Assembly: GCA_032718565.1 (NCBI GenBank) | Contig: JAVGVS010000863.1 | Location: forward strand, 1 to 64,000 | Origin: Distichodus sexfasciatus | Lineage: Eukaryota > Chordata > Actinopteri > Characiformes > Distichodontidae | Direction of reading: 5' to 3' | DNA length: 64,000 nt | Shown here: piece by piece, positions 1 through 12,411 of the stretch | Layout of the letters: each line of letters begins with the position of its first letter | Numbering within the stretch: position 1 is the stretch's first letter | Made by a program: the position numbers and the translations under genes | The notes under the pieces: generated by a model | Databases searched by the model: none | Told to the model about the DNA's origin: nothing | Seen by the model: only the letters and a program-made list of their open reading frames with translations

Positions 1-59
1 GGCCCGTATCTAAATAAATAGAACGCCGACTTCCGACTCATTACGGCAGATCGGGTCAC
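1..59. mobile_element. Right arm of a foldback (hairpin) transposon, cut by the window edge
   Basis: This stretch matches the right arm of the complete hairpin element at 22819-23060, including the terminal motif AGATCGGGTCAC. It also contains GCCGACTTCCGACTC, which the right arm at 23 kb lacks but the left arm there has in reverse complement. The other arm lies outside the window. Confidence 0.75.
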
Positions 60-939
60 ATTTAATAATTGGTATTAACATGAAAAGACATAAACTGAAT
101 TGAACAAACCCCCACTTCCCCTTTCCTAAATGTACAAACATTTAGAGTAATACCTAGATTTTAACATTTTGTAATTTTTAGACGTTGTGTTAATAGGCTT
201 TACTTGGCCTTGACACTTTTTTTGCCCTGGACAGTTTAAGCTCCAGCTGACAGCCAGTGAGGTCACCACTATATGCAGGAGCGTCCTGGAGGCGGGGCCT
301 TTATCAACTTCTGCGCGGGTAAACTTCAAGGATCTGCAGCTGATGCTCGGAAGGCTGACACGCTACCTGCAGCTACACTCTTCTTTCAGCATATGGAACG
401 TGGATGTGGTTGTGACGATAACCCAGTCTTTTGAATGTGTTTCATGTGAGTATAAGTAATTTGAAATGATTAGTGCGCCTGACGTCACTCAAGTTGAGCA
501 GGGTTTTTTTCCGGTTTTAACGTACGTCGACTGTGCTTCTGAGAGCTATCTTCTGCGCGGTTTTCTCCTGTCGTCTAGTGACGGGTTATCCAGGATTTTG
601 AAGCCTTTCTCATGTGAGTAATGCATTCCTCGAATTAAATGCTGAAAATATTGCTAAATGTTTATGCTGGGATTCAGGTGTGTAATAGCCTCTAAAACTG
701 AATCTGCTGAGTTACGTTGGAAATGCAGCTAATTTGCTATCTTCTGCAGCTTGGTAAACAGCTGCGACATTCTTTTAAAGAGATGCTCACTTTCCGAAAA
801 GCTAAACATTGAAGTGCGACGTTAAATCATGTTAAGATGGTAAATTGGTCTGTTTTTATGTACACCGTGTGGACTGTAAGCAGACATCCCAATCTGCAAA
901 GACTCATTTCAGGGAGGTCCCACCTATACACCCACCCAC
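60..939. other. Gene-free stretch with a CRE-like site and donor-like motifs
   Basis: No open frame of note. A perfect palindromic CRE (TGACGTCA) lies at 480-487. Two similar donor-like motifs (TTTCATGTGAGTA near 438, TCTCATGTGAGTA near 607) lie on either side of it. These could be untranslated first exons of the gene whose exon-like blocks start at 3047, but this is inference. Confidence 0.3.
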
Positions 940-1112
940 GCTAACCTAACCCTAACCCTAACTCTAACACCTAACCCTAAACCTAACACCTAACCCTAAC
1001 CCTAACCCTAACCCTAACCCTAACCCTAACCCTAACCTTAACCTTAACCCTAACACCTAACCCTAACACCTAACCCCTAACCCCTAACCCTAACACCCAA
1101 CCCTAACCCTTA
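940..1112 (-). repeat. Interstitial telomeric repeat, CCCTAA on + strand
   Basis: About 170 bp of CCCTAA units, with a run of about nine near-perfect copies in the middle and degenerate variants (CACCTAA, CCTTAA) at both ends. TTAGGG is the vertebrate telomere repeat. The C-rich strand is on + here. Confidence 0.9.
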
Positions 1113-1627
1113 CCCGCCCTCACTGAAATCTGATTGGCTTATTTTGTTAAGTAAACCAATCAGGATGCTCTTTGTCTATCACGGGCTACATGAACAGGCA
1201 CAACGCAGTGATCCACACATACTCATTCACTCACTCACTCACTCACTCTCTCTCGTGCGACCCTCACGCTACTGTCTCGCGTGCATGCTCCTGTTTGCTT
1301 GCTCTAGTTTCCGGGATATTTTTATTCAGTTTGCGGGCATCAGGGAGCCGCTATCAATAACAACTTAATTAAAAAATCTATACATCTTAAACTGAGCACA
1401 TTAAGTGAGGAACACAAACTGTTGCAAAATAAATACTGCAAATAGGATAATTTATGTTTGAATTACTGTATGAACAATTGACACAATTTCCTAATTTCCA
1501 TTCCAACTTAGAATGTCAGTTGTTGTATATTAATATCTCATGTTTAACCCCATGTATTGTATTGTATGTAACATCAAGGTTTCAAAAATGGTGCCTTCAT
1601 CTTCCATTGGAGACAACAGATAGAAAC

Positions 1628-2714
1628 CAAGATACAAGGGATGCACCGATACCATTTTTTTGAGACCGAGTATGAGTACCGATACTTATTTTTGGGTACT
1701 CACCGATACCGAGTACCGATACCTGTGTAGGTCTGTTATTAATAACGATGACAATAATAGTAGATTTTTTTTTTTTTTTTTTACCAATATCAATTTCCGT
1801 ATTTACATGTAGACATGTAGACAGATGAATGACATCACTGTACTGCAGTACCCCCACCCTCCAGTCGTTCAAACAAAAAATTAAAAACGTATCTTTTCCC
1901 AGCCAACAATAAACTTTTGTTCCTTTTATTTCTGTTAAGTTTGGTTTTTCCCCAGCTTGTGTTATATACTAGGATGTAATGTAATGTAGCAAAGGCCTGA
2001 AAAAGTGTCATTTTTACATTGCAGCAACGAGGCTGGATGCGGCAGCGCCGATTAAGTGACAGGACATCATCACTGATCTATCTTTGTTTTGCGTTGCTTT
2101 TCGAACTGTTCGTTGCTTCGTATATTTAAATTCAACGAGTCATTTGGGTATGTCGTCTTTTTTGTGCGCTGAATTATACTTTTAGCGAATGCGTTTTCAT
2201 GTTTTTAGATAGGCCGCCCCATTTCAGCGAGCCGCACCCAATACGCAGGTCTGTAAAATTGAAGTATAAGCTGCGGCCTATCGTTGGGGAAATACGGTAG
2301 TCTAAACTCAAAAAAACACTTTCAAAAACCAGAATATAAATTAAAGTACACTTGAGCCTTATGATGTCATTTTTTAAGAGAAGTGATACTAATTTTTTAT
2401 TTGTGCTATATGTATCAAAACATAAAGCAACAACAATTAAATAAAATATTAAATATTGAAATATTAGTCTGCATTGCTGCTGTCATTATCATTTATTTTA
2501 AAGTACCTCCAGAGGCCTGACATTTTTATCTCCGCACAGTTGACAGTTTATTTGGCAAGTGTTGTGGCATTTGCACTGCCTCCGCGTGGCGATGAACATA
2601 ACTACATCATATCTTCCTTGTGTGGTATCGGTAGTAGGTATCGGGGAATTTTGATCCGAGTGCGAGTAACTGCACGGGGGGTGGTATCGGTATTGGTGCA
2701 TCCCTGCAAGATAC
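1628..2714. mobile_element. Non-autonomous hAT element with exact 8-bp target-site duplication
   Basis: The element spans 1636-2706 and is flanked by the 8-bp duplication CAAGATAC at 1628-1635 and 2707-2714. The termini are AGGGATGCACCGATACC and the complementary GGTATTGGTGCATCCCT. An 8-bp duplication and this terminus are typical of hAT elements. No transposase frame is visible. An internally deleted relative lies at 20160-20283. Confidence 0.9.
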
Positions 2715-3046
2715 CAAGATAGAAAGCTTCAGACAGAGGAGAGAAGATATTGACTTGATGTTCAGATGGAGTTGCAAGATGACAGAGAAAAAGAGACATA
2801 TAGGTGAGACATAATATTAATTTTACTCCATGAAATCCTGTCTGTTGCAAATCATAGCTGCTGAATATATAGGTACCTGGTAGAATGTGGATTAATAGTG
2901 CATAGGGAATTGCATTAGGAATTTTTCTTGCCCACCTTAATTATGACTCAGTAGTTTTCCCTATTTTCTATCATTTTGGAAGGAACCCCACAACATTTAC
3001 TAAAAACATGTTTCCTGAGAAGCGCTCTGTTATATTTTTATTTCAG

Positions 3047-3959
3047 ATTAAGAAGAGCATTAAAATTGGTGGGGCTACAGTGAAGGACACGGTGAGAACT
3101 TTGACCAGCAGGTGTGTAAATTTCAGCAGTGCTGTGCATTATATATCAGTGTTTCCCAACCGTGAGCTAAATGCTGCCATACATGTTTTGCGCATGCACC
3201 ACCATCAATGCACCATTTCAAATCAGTAAAATAAAAACTATTATCAATGTAAGTTTAGACCACAAATGATTCTTCCATATTCACCCTTCCTGTTTCTTGC
3301 CTAGACATATGCAATGTCTGCAGTTCCGCTGATTGTGCTTACCATGTAAATGCTCACGTCAGTTTGCATGTTATTTGTTTTGTGGACATTGTCTTTTGAA
3401 GAGCAGGCTTTTGAATTTTACACCCTTTTCTGATATAAAATTAGATTAAAATGTCTGTCTATAATATGAGGAAATCACATTCAAACGTATTGTCGTCTTG
3501 TAACTTCATTTAAAGAAAAAAATATTGCGTCAAACATGAATAAATACAACAATTTCTTTAGACCGTTGTCTGATACAAGCCATTTTGCCTCGTGTTAATC
3601 ATGTGAAATCGGTCTTTAAAGAAAACTAGATTAGCTTCTGAAGATGCTGATTAAAGTAATTTATGTGCTTCTAGATTCTTTACCAATGCACTTCTGTGTA
3701 AACACAAAAGGATCAAGAGAGGAGAAAACATCATTTGAGAAGACAGCTCTGTGCAAATTAACAATCGGTAAGTGATTGGTGAACACTTTTTATATCAACA
3801 CAATGACTATAACTGACATCTTGAAGTCCATACATCTGAATTACACTCAACATTTTTGTCACTTGATTCACAGACATTGTGGTAAAGAGTCATGGAGTTA
3901 CAGAAGCCTTTGTTCACTACCTTATTGCCAACAGACTGGGAAGGCTGAGCATACTGTAA
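3047..3959 (+). pseudogene. DUF4806-like domain gene, three 3' exons with one frameshift
   Basis: Three exon-like blocks with matching splice signals: 3047-3111 (acceptor TTTATTTCAG, donor GTGTGT), 3675-3767 (acceptor CTTCTAG, donor GTAAGT) and 3874-3959 (acceptor ATTCACAG, ending in TAA). Spliced, they read KIGGATVKDTVRTLTSR, then FFTNALLCKH, then after a +1 shift KGSREEKTSFEKTALCKL, then DIVVKSHGVTEAFVHYL. From memory this follows DUF4806: GG, KD.VR, a FT-N-L segment, K.F..T.LCK, a hydrophobic helix, and a final E....yL helix. The domain has no known activity; it occurs in many uncharacterised fish proteins. The shift lies in the ACACAAAAGG run around 3700-3711 and could be a disabling mutation or a sequencing error. 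Phases agree (2 into 3675, 1 into 3874). The 5' exons are not identified. Alternatively the blocks belong to an unrelated gene or to chance; the splice signals and domain pattern argue against chance. Confidence 0.5.
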
Positions 3960-4001
3960 ATATTGTTACTTTAATCTAGCTAATTTTGCAGTTTTGGACT
4001 G

Positions 4002-4348
4002 TTAGGCCTCATTCACGCGGACGTCTGAACCAGGCGTTTTTCTGGCGTTCGTGGCGCCAGGTGAGCGCCGACTGGACGCCGACCGTTTTTCTGCTCATTG
4101 GAGCAAATCAAAGCGTCCACGCGGGCGTTCAGCACCGGCGTTCATTCGGCCGGCTGCGCGTTCGGGGAGCGTCAAATAAACGCTGCATGCAACGCTTTCT
4201 TGGCGTCAAAATCCCGACGAACGCGAGGAAAACGACGCTATTGCGAACACCAGTGAAACGCCAAACGAATGCTGCTACAAAACGCAGCAAAAACGCGTAT
4301 GGTGTTCAGAGGGCGTTCATTTCGAACGTCCGTGTGGACGAGGCTTTA
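4002..4348. mobile_element. MITE, Harbinger-like (TTA target duplication)
   Basis: Terminal inverted repeats GCCTCATTCACGCGGACGT on the left and, in reverse complement, GCCTCGTCCACACGGACGT on the right; element 4005-4345. Flanking TTA at 4002-4004 and 4346-4348 suits the 3-bp TWA duplication of PIF/Harbinger. The 125-codon open frame crossing it is non-coding GC-rich MITE sequence. It begins 45 bp after the stop of the DUF4806-like exons. Confidence 0.7.
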
Positions 4349-6035
4349 GTAACCTGGTCTTAGCTGTTTAACAGGTGTCTCATTTCATCTTTTAGTACTG
4401 GACATTTTATAAGTTAGTATTATGCACTACACTAACTGGAATATGAATAAGTGAATTACAATTGAACATTTCTGTAAATTATGTCTTTTTTATACAGGAT
4501 GTAAACTTTGCAGAATTTACATTGAATACAACACGTGTACTCCATGTGTCAACATCCATGTGAATTCAACTTGCCTTTTACACCTGAATTACCCGTCTTT
4601 TCTATGTGGTGAAAATATGTCTTTTCCACGTGGATTCCATGAGTTTGTGCCCACTGGGATAGTACATGCAGTATTTTGTAATTGCAGCATTATACTGTAC
4701 TTACCAAATACGGTAAGCTTGCAGTTAAAACACTCAAAACGGCACATTTACAGTGAAAATGTAAAGTATTTTGTAATTTTACTGTATTTTAAATACAGTA
4801 ATCTTGCTGTAAAAATGCAGAAAAAGGCTGTGATTATTGTAAATTTACAGGTAGTTTTTACAATGTACATGTTTTAATACAACTTATTTAAATTTATTTA
4901 TTAAATGTATTTATTTTAAATTGTCCAATTATTTATTTACTTATTGATTTAAATTTACTCCAGAAATTTTGAGACAATGCTGTAAAACAAACAGTGTAAA
5001 AATGACAGTATTACTGTAAATATTAAAATACATTTACAGTGACTTGCTGTATTTTGCAATGACTGTTTTTTACTGTGCTTATCAAATACACTAAGCTTGT
5101 TGTAAAAACAAAAAAACAGCTGGCTGTATTATTACTGCACATTGACATTTTTTACAGTGCACTGTTAAAGTATTTGCTATTTACATTAATACTGTAATTT
5201 ACAGTATTGTGCATGTTTTCTACTGCAGATATCTTTTTGAAGCATTTTCCTGAAGAAATCTAAATAAAGGACATTTTATTAAGACATGTACACTCTTAAA
5301 ACATTGCCTGAAAAATTTACAGTACAGTGGCGGCAGTAGAGTTGCCAGCCTTTTTCTGTATTTTTAACATACTGTATAAAAGAACATTATTTTTCAGTTA
5401 AAAGTACAATATTATGAGGAAATAACTGTCCATTTTCCAACATTGTATTACAGTGTCATAGTGAATGACGGATTCTCCTCCACCCCGCCTCGGCTTAAAA
5501 AAGGATTTTGTCGAGTCAAGTAATTATTACCATATTTTCCTCTTCCATCAACGCTTTCTCTAAGGAGAGCTCATAGTCCTTCAGAAAAAAAAAAGATTCA
5601 GCAATAATATAATCAGCATATTCACATATTCTCCTTCTCTCTTTAAGCCTGTAATCCGGAATCGCTGCTGTTTTACTTATTTTTAATAACTATGAAACAA
5701 AAGGGAATACATGCAATTACTGCGTCCTCATTAAAGACAATATGTGTGCGTTACACCAAAAGTATTTTAACGCTTATTTTATTTTGGTAAAGTCTGAATT
5801 TTCGCCCCACTCTAGACTCTCTGGCTAGTTTGGAATATTTCACTGTAAATTTTAGCATATAATACAGTATAACAATAGTATTGAGGTAAGCAATTTTAAG
5901 TGTTGCTTCTAATTATTTTCGGTAAGCAGAATAGCTGTAGCAAAGTGCTAAATAATAAAAAATAAAAATACAGAAATGAAATATAACAGTAACTCCTGTA
6001 TTTTACAATAGCAAAAACTTTACTATATATACGTT
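4349..6035. repeat. AT-rich dispersed repeat with TACTGTA/TACAGTA motifs
   Basis: From about 4640 to 5470 the sequence repeatedly carries ACTGTAAAAA, TTTACAGT and ATACAGTA on both strands, which can fold into short hairpins. No coding capacity. The remainder to 6035 shows only AT-rich sequence without a recognisable feature. Confidence 0.5.
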
Positions 6036-6039
6036 GGAG

Positions 6040-6420
6040 TCTTGACGCACATCGTCCTCTTCTTTTGAGTACTGATGGCTGGAGACGAGCAGCACTTGAT
6101 GCACTGTGAGGACGAGAAGTGACACTGCTTGATCAGTGCTGATAAGTCAGGAGGCGCAGCTCCATTCTTGGTCTTGAAGACGAATCTTAAGGAATTAGAA
6201 TCTGACGTGAGCAGTCACGGGAAGGGAGTCAGTGCATGTTGGCATAGTAGAGGTGTGGTTTGGAGAGTTCGGGAACGTTGTAGACGAGTCTCGCAGCTGC
6301 ATTCTGGATCAGTTGAAGTGCTCCAGATGCCTTCAATCTTCAAGTGCTCGGAGATGACCAAGGACTGGACGAGTAGCTGAGTAGCATCGGTGGTGAGAAA
6401 GGAACGGGCCCTTCTAGATG
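6040..6420 (-). mobile_element. LINE remnant (C-terminal reverse-transcriptase region), CR1/L2-like
   Basis: On the minus strand, remnants of the carboxy-terminal part of a non-LTR retrotransposon are readable (FKTKNGAAPPDLSALIKQC and, further 5', a degraded version of the LIQNAAARL motif). Reading is broken. It shares GTCTCGCAGCTGCATTCTGG with the fragment at 6855-7040, so the two are related copies. Confidence 0.55.
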
Positions 6421-6854
6421 TTGTAAAGAAGTTATCGGGAGGTTCTCTTCAAGAAACTCTTCAAGATGTTGCGATCGCAACCATTAACGCAAATTCAGCC
6501 AATCCCCACGAATTCATTACTACCATGCAATTTTGACCAACTTTTCCACAATTTTTGACCAATCGTTGTCGTTTCCCGCAAAACGTTAAGCCGTACGTCA
6601 GCAAACTCACTTCCTTGTTACGTTGATTAACGGTTAATAAAAATAATAGTGGTTTTGTTCGCTTCATTTGAATTCATTGGTAAAGAATCATTATAAAAGG
6701 GGACAAAATCGTAATTTTTTTTCCGCAACATTGACTTGCTCCTGCAACTTTATGGCAACAAAACGCCTAAAAACACAGCAACTTCCACCACAAATTTTTA
6801 GAAAAGTTGCCGCAAAATCAGGCATTTTAGGCCCGCGAAATCTTGGCGGGACTG
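6421..6854. other. Gene-free AT-rich stretch between two LINE remnants
   Basis: Short open frames on both strands show no recognisable motif. Confidence 0.4.
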
Positions 6855-7140
6855 ACCAAGTCTCGCAGCTGCATTCTGGATCAGTTGAAGCGCTCTAGAG
6901 TCCTTCAATGGAAGTCCAGCCAGTAGAGAGTTGCAGGAGTCAAGCTTAGAGTTGACCAAGGACTGGACGAGTAGCTGAGTAGCATCGGTGGTGAGAAAGG
7001 TACGGATCCTTCTAGATGTTGTAAAGAAGTTGTCTGCAGGTTCTGGAAAGGTTGCCAATGTTGGAAGAGAATGAGAGTTTATCGTCCAGAGTGACACCAA
7101 GAAATCACAGAGGAACGGTTGGTGAACCATGGGCCTCATC
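6855..7140 (-). mobile_element. LINE remnant with reverse-transcriptase C-terminal motif, CR1/L2-like
   Basis: The minus strand reads LVQSLVNSKLDSCNSLLAGL followed by ALQLIQNAAARL, the well-known motif block C-terminal to the reverse-transcriptase domain of CR1/L2-type LINEs. An open frame continues to 6798 but loses similarity after the motif. No 5' half is present, so this is a dead fragment. Confidence 0.75.
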
Positions 7141-7530
7141 AGGCGAGTGGCTCAGATGACCGATAAATATTAACACAAATTTATATGTGCCCCACCAGTA
7201 TAAAAATGGAGCGGCAGTGATATAATGAGGCTAAATACTTCAGGGCAGCTGGGGAGGACCAACCTGTCTGCTGAATGGATATATATATACAGCAAATTAA
7301 GCATGAAATCTCTCGGTCACTTTTAAATGGCGGTTATAAATGCAGGAGCAGGTGGACACAGGTGGGGTCAGACCAGGAATTATCACCATATTTAATAACA
7401 CTTCCGTATTATAGGCCGCGTTGGAACGATGCCCAGAACTGCGAAAGGAGAGGAACAAATGATGAAAGAAATATAGTGATGTAAAAGAGTCAGACTGGAA
7501 TAGGGATTGATTGGCGATTATGATCATTAG
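7141..7530. other. Gene-free stretch
   Basis: No recognisable coding or repeat feature apart from a short TA run near 7280. Confidence 0.4.
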
Positions 7531-7924
7531 AGATGCATTTCGGGCGGCACGGTGGCGCAATGGTTAGCGCTACCACCTCACAGCGAGAAGGTCCTGGGTT
7601 CGAACCCCCGGGGACGGCCGTAGGGTCTCTCTGTGTGGAGTTTGCATGCTCTCCCCGTGTTTGCGCGGGTTTCCTCCAGGTGCCCCGGTTTCCTCCTGCG
7701 GTCCAAAGGCATGTGCTATAGGTTAATTGGCGACTCTAAATTGGCCCCGTATGGTGTGAATGTGTGGGTGACCGTGTGAGTTTGTGTGTGCCCTGTAGTG
7801 TGTTGGCGCCTGCCCAGGGTTGTTCCCCGCCTTGCGCTCGAAGGTTCCTGGGATAGGCTCCAGTCCCCCCGCGGCCCCAGTTGGGATTAAGCGGTTCAGA
7901 TAATGAATGAATGAGATGCATTTC
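7531..7924 (+). mobile_element. Full-length DANA-like tRNA-derived SINE with target-site duplication
   Basis: The element at 7542-7913 begins GGGCGGCACGGTGGCGCAAT and ends in (ATGA)n. The tRNA-like head carries a pol III A box (TGGCGCAATGG) and B box (GGTTCGAACCC). The body holds the conserved TGTGTGGAGTTTGCATGCTC block. An 11-bp duplication AGATGCATTTC flanks it at 7531-7541 and 7914-7924. The clean duplication suggests a fairly recent insertion. Open frames here are shadows. Confidence 0.9.
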
Positions 7925-8310
7925 CACAAGAAAACGCCAATGCGATTGCTCAAGTTTTGTAGCTGTGACATGAAAACTGACAGAAATGGACAGAACTCGC
8001 GAACGAGTGCACATATCAAAAACGTATTCACAAGCAGTTTTTCACCCGTAAAAATATGTTCTTTGCAACATTGTTATCCACCCATGTTTGACATCGCTAC
8101 TCCTCCTACAGTTTTTGCGCTAGAAACCGCGTTTCAACTCTAAAATGTGAGGGCTATAGCGGTGTAGTGTGCGTTCGTACGTACGTATGTACGTGTATTT
8201 GCTATGTGAGTGCGTTATGAGCGGTCCTGTTTGCATCAAAAACGGGACTCGTTACGTGATCACGTGATTACACAATAACCCTAATCCTCGTCCACCAAAA
8301 GCATTCACAT

Positions 8311-8736
8311 GTAGGCCATGTCCACACGTACACGGGTATTTCTGAAAACAGAGGTTTTTCAATGCGTTTTGGCCTTTTGTCCACACGTAAACGGCGTTTT
8401 GGGTCAGTGAAAACGGAGGTTTTTGAAAACTCCGGCCAAAGTGGCCATTTTTGAAAACTCCGTTTCTGCGTTTAGGTGTGGACAAGAAAAACGAAGATTT
8501 TGAAAAACGGACCGTCTCGCGTCACACTGTGCGCCACTCTTATGACGTCACAGTATGCTTCTACATTAGGTTTTCATCTACAATACAAGGCATGCTTTTG
8601 ATAGCGTTTCTTGCGATTGCGTGTGGACGGAGATATTTTTTGAAAACGTGCTCGTGTGGACGCGATTTTTAAAAAAAAACGAAAACGGAAAATCTCCGTT
8701 TTCAGAAATACACATGTACGTGTGGACATGGCCTTA
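8311..8736. mobile_element. MITE with about 40-bp terminal inverted repeats, Harbinger-like
   Basis: Element 8314-8733. Left end GGCCATGTCCACACGTACAC and right end, in reverse complement, GGCCATGTCCACACGTACAT, continuing through a TTTCTGAAAAC motif. The flanks are GTA on the left and TTA on the right, near the 3-bp duplication expected for PIF/Harbinger. The interior is a run of AAAACG/CGTTTT motifs. Similar in design to the element at 4005-4345. Confidence 0.75.
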
Positions 8737-10436
8737 GTCTAGTACTGAATGGACTGGTTTTGCAATTTAAACAGTGTTTAAAATGTACAGATTTGCCAAC
8801 ATCATTGGTAAATGATCACTTTTTTTTTAAATGTTTGGTTTTTAAGAGGTAATGTAGCTACACCTTTAAAGAGTGTATAATAATACAGAAGTCCCTTTTT
8901 GACTCAACATGCAAAGAGATATATTTGTCTGTGTGATGTCAGCGTGCATTGCCACATCCCGCCTGAAATCTGCAATTCTCACCAGTGTGACTTTAATAAA
9001 GAAGCACTTTAAGGGCATAATTAGATTATTCATCTCGCTGCTAATCAGCTGAATGACACCCACCTGAGAATCTCAAACTCAGTGGCGCTTAAAACCCCCC
9101 CTGCGCAGTTTACCGCGTCTGCGTCACGCCTATTTAAATGCAAATCTGCAACGCAAACGGCTAAATAGAGTCGCGACGTTAGAGAAGCTCGACGGGCTCG
9201 GAGGGGAGGAATCACCAACGCTGCAGGCTTTAATGCCTCAAACAAACACTGGAGACCTTGTTTAAATAAACGACCGCCGTGGCGCGAAGGCGTGCTACAA
9301 GCACTAAGCTGTTACGTTTACAGACGAGCAAAAATTAGACACATATTTACATTGCAATATAAGAGAAAAGATCTAAAAATGTGAGAAATGGCAAATACAG
9401 AACGTTTTCTGGAAATGACGAGATCTTTTCTGGAATCGCGGCCGGTTTTAGCCTTTTGGAGGTTGAACGTTGGCGCCCCGCTAACGCTAACCCTAACTCT
9501 AGCTACCACCTCAATAAGCAAAACCCCATCAGTGCTTAGGATGTTCGAGAATTATTACGCATTATCATCATAAGTGATACTGGATGGCGAAACCACAGCG
9601 TTATCCAAACGTTATAAGCCAAATGTATATTTTTGTATCGGTCTTGATAGCTGTACTTGCCAAGCTAGCTAACTAGCCACAGCTAGTATGGCGACGATAC
9701 ATAGCTTTTCATGTTCAGTTCTTCAGGGTTTACTGCGTAATGTATTTGTGATGTGATGACGTGATTGAGATTTTGTAATTGTGAGACATTGCGAAATCAT
9801 GATGTCGTAATTACAGTCTCCTTCCTGAGATAATCCTGAGATCTTTTCCCATAATTACAAAATTATGATGTCGAAATGATTAGACCTTTGCTCATAATTG
9901 CAAAGTCACAGTGTATTTTATTTTATGTCATGTTTTTCCTTGTAATGACAAAATCCTGATTATAAGATCAAGATCATGATGTAATTATGAGAACTTTTTT
10001 TGGAATTACGAAAAGGTATAAATACATTTTTCTTATAATTACAAAATATTCTGAGATAAGGTGTGTAATTTTTGTGCACGAAATGCAGTTCCGTATTAAA
10101 CAATTTCTTCTTTTCCAGAAAGAAGACCAGCCCTTCCACAGCCCTCTCTCGTGTGGCTCTAAGCTCTGAAATGTTCACAAAATTCCCAGTTCTGAGACGC
10201 GGTTAGCGGGAGACGGATGCCGTCGCGCTTCAGAAACATCTGTTGCCTGGCGTTGATGCTTTGTCATGTTTCAGATGGCACAGAAGTGGAGGAGGAGGAG
10301 CATAGCGGGCACCTGGTACCCAGCTGATTGGTTACCATGACGACAGTCAACGAGCCATGACAGCAGCGACCAGTGTGATGGCCAAGAGCATCCCGACTCC
10401 GTCCAACAGGCTCCAGTGATTCCCAGTCAGGTCATT
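8737..10436. other. Gene-free stretch; octamer/TATA-like pair and an AATTATGA-rich repeat
   Basis: At about 9129-9145 a TATTTAAA box directly adjoins an octamer ATGCAAAT inside a CpG-containing segment, which is promoter-like but has no recognisable gene after it. From about 9760 to 10060 the sequence is a degenerate repeat of ATAATTACAAAATTATGA-like units, a design seen in dispersed fish repeats. No exon was recognised. Confidence 0.35.
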
Positions 10437-11605
<1,169 letters not shown>

Positions 11606-12231
11606 AAAGCGAAGTTGGAATACTGTTCATATCGACTGTAATCACTCCTGCGTGGTATTTTGCATCTTTTGAAATTTTCGGCGCTTTTTGAGCGCTCCTT
11701 TACTGATACCCTGAAGTAATTAACGCAGTTCACCGTCGCCCGTATCACCAGGCCTCGGCCCCGTATCTTCCCCGTTCCCTGTTACGAGCCTTTTGTGGGA
11801 AGGGAAACTAATTATCTGCCATCGACGCAGTATGACAGCAGCCGTTCTACAGGCCATGTTGATTAGCTAGCTTCGGCATTGTGAGCCGCGTTCTTCTCCA
11901 GGAGATTCATTCTTACCGTCACATTTTATGCAGATATCTCCGTATAGAATTGCAGAGCTCGGAGGATAAAACTTGCTTATTATGCAGATCATTTTGGTCC
12001 AGTCTTGTGGTGGTGCTACATAGGGAACAGGACCTGGTGGCGTGACCTGGTGATGCGCTTTGGAACTGGTTTGACTTGGTATCATTAAAGCAGGAAGAAT
12101 GTAAAAAATAATATTTCTGCTCTAACAAACAGAACAAACTAAAATGGGATTAACATATGCACTAATCCCAATTTAAAATCAATTATATGATTTGTAATTC
12201 ATAGATTTGGGATTAGCATGTTAAATCATGA
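11606..12231. other. Gene-free stretch
   Basis: No recognisable gene or repeat. Short open frames on the minus strand at 11867-12137 have no known motif. Confidence 0.4.
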
Positions 12232-12387
12232 TGACACGGTTTGCACAGTGGTTAGGCTGCTGCCTCACACAGCAGAAAGGTCCCCAGGTAAATGAAAAGG
12301 CTTCTTTCTGTGTTGAGTTTGAATGCTCTTCCGTGTTTACTGAGTTTCTGTGGTTGGGATTAGCCAGTTAGGATATGAATGAATTTT
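12232..12387 (+). mobile_element. Degraded, internally deleted DANA-like SINE
   Basis: Keeps the tRNA-like head (GCACAGTGGTTAGGCTGCTGC), the GTGTTGAGTTTGAATGCTC block and the GGGATTAGCCAGTTAGGATA tail, with most of the body missing. Close to a second degraded copy. Confidence 0.75.
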
Positions 12388-12411
12388 AAAATTACATAAT
12401 TATCAGGCGTG

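Noticed and set aside
2474..2850. Frames at the right end of the first hAT element
   Set aside because: They cross the transposon boundary and terminal repeat, so they cannot be a conserved exon as drawn.
3986..4363. 125-codon frame rich in Arg and Val
   Set aside because: Coincides with a MITE that has inverted termini and target duplications; no domain.
7542..7620. Possible functional tRNA gene
   Set aside because: The A and B boxes are tRNA-like, but the sequence cannot form a full cloverleaf acceptor stem and is continuous with the SINE body.
7533..8031. Frames on both strands over the 7.5-8.0 kb region
   Set aside because: They lie in a full-length DANA-like SINE.
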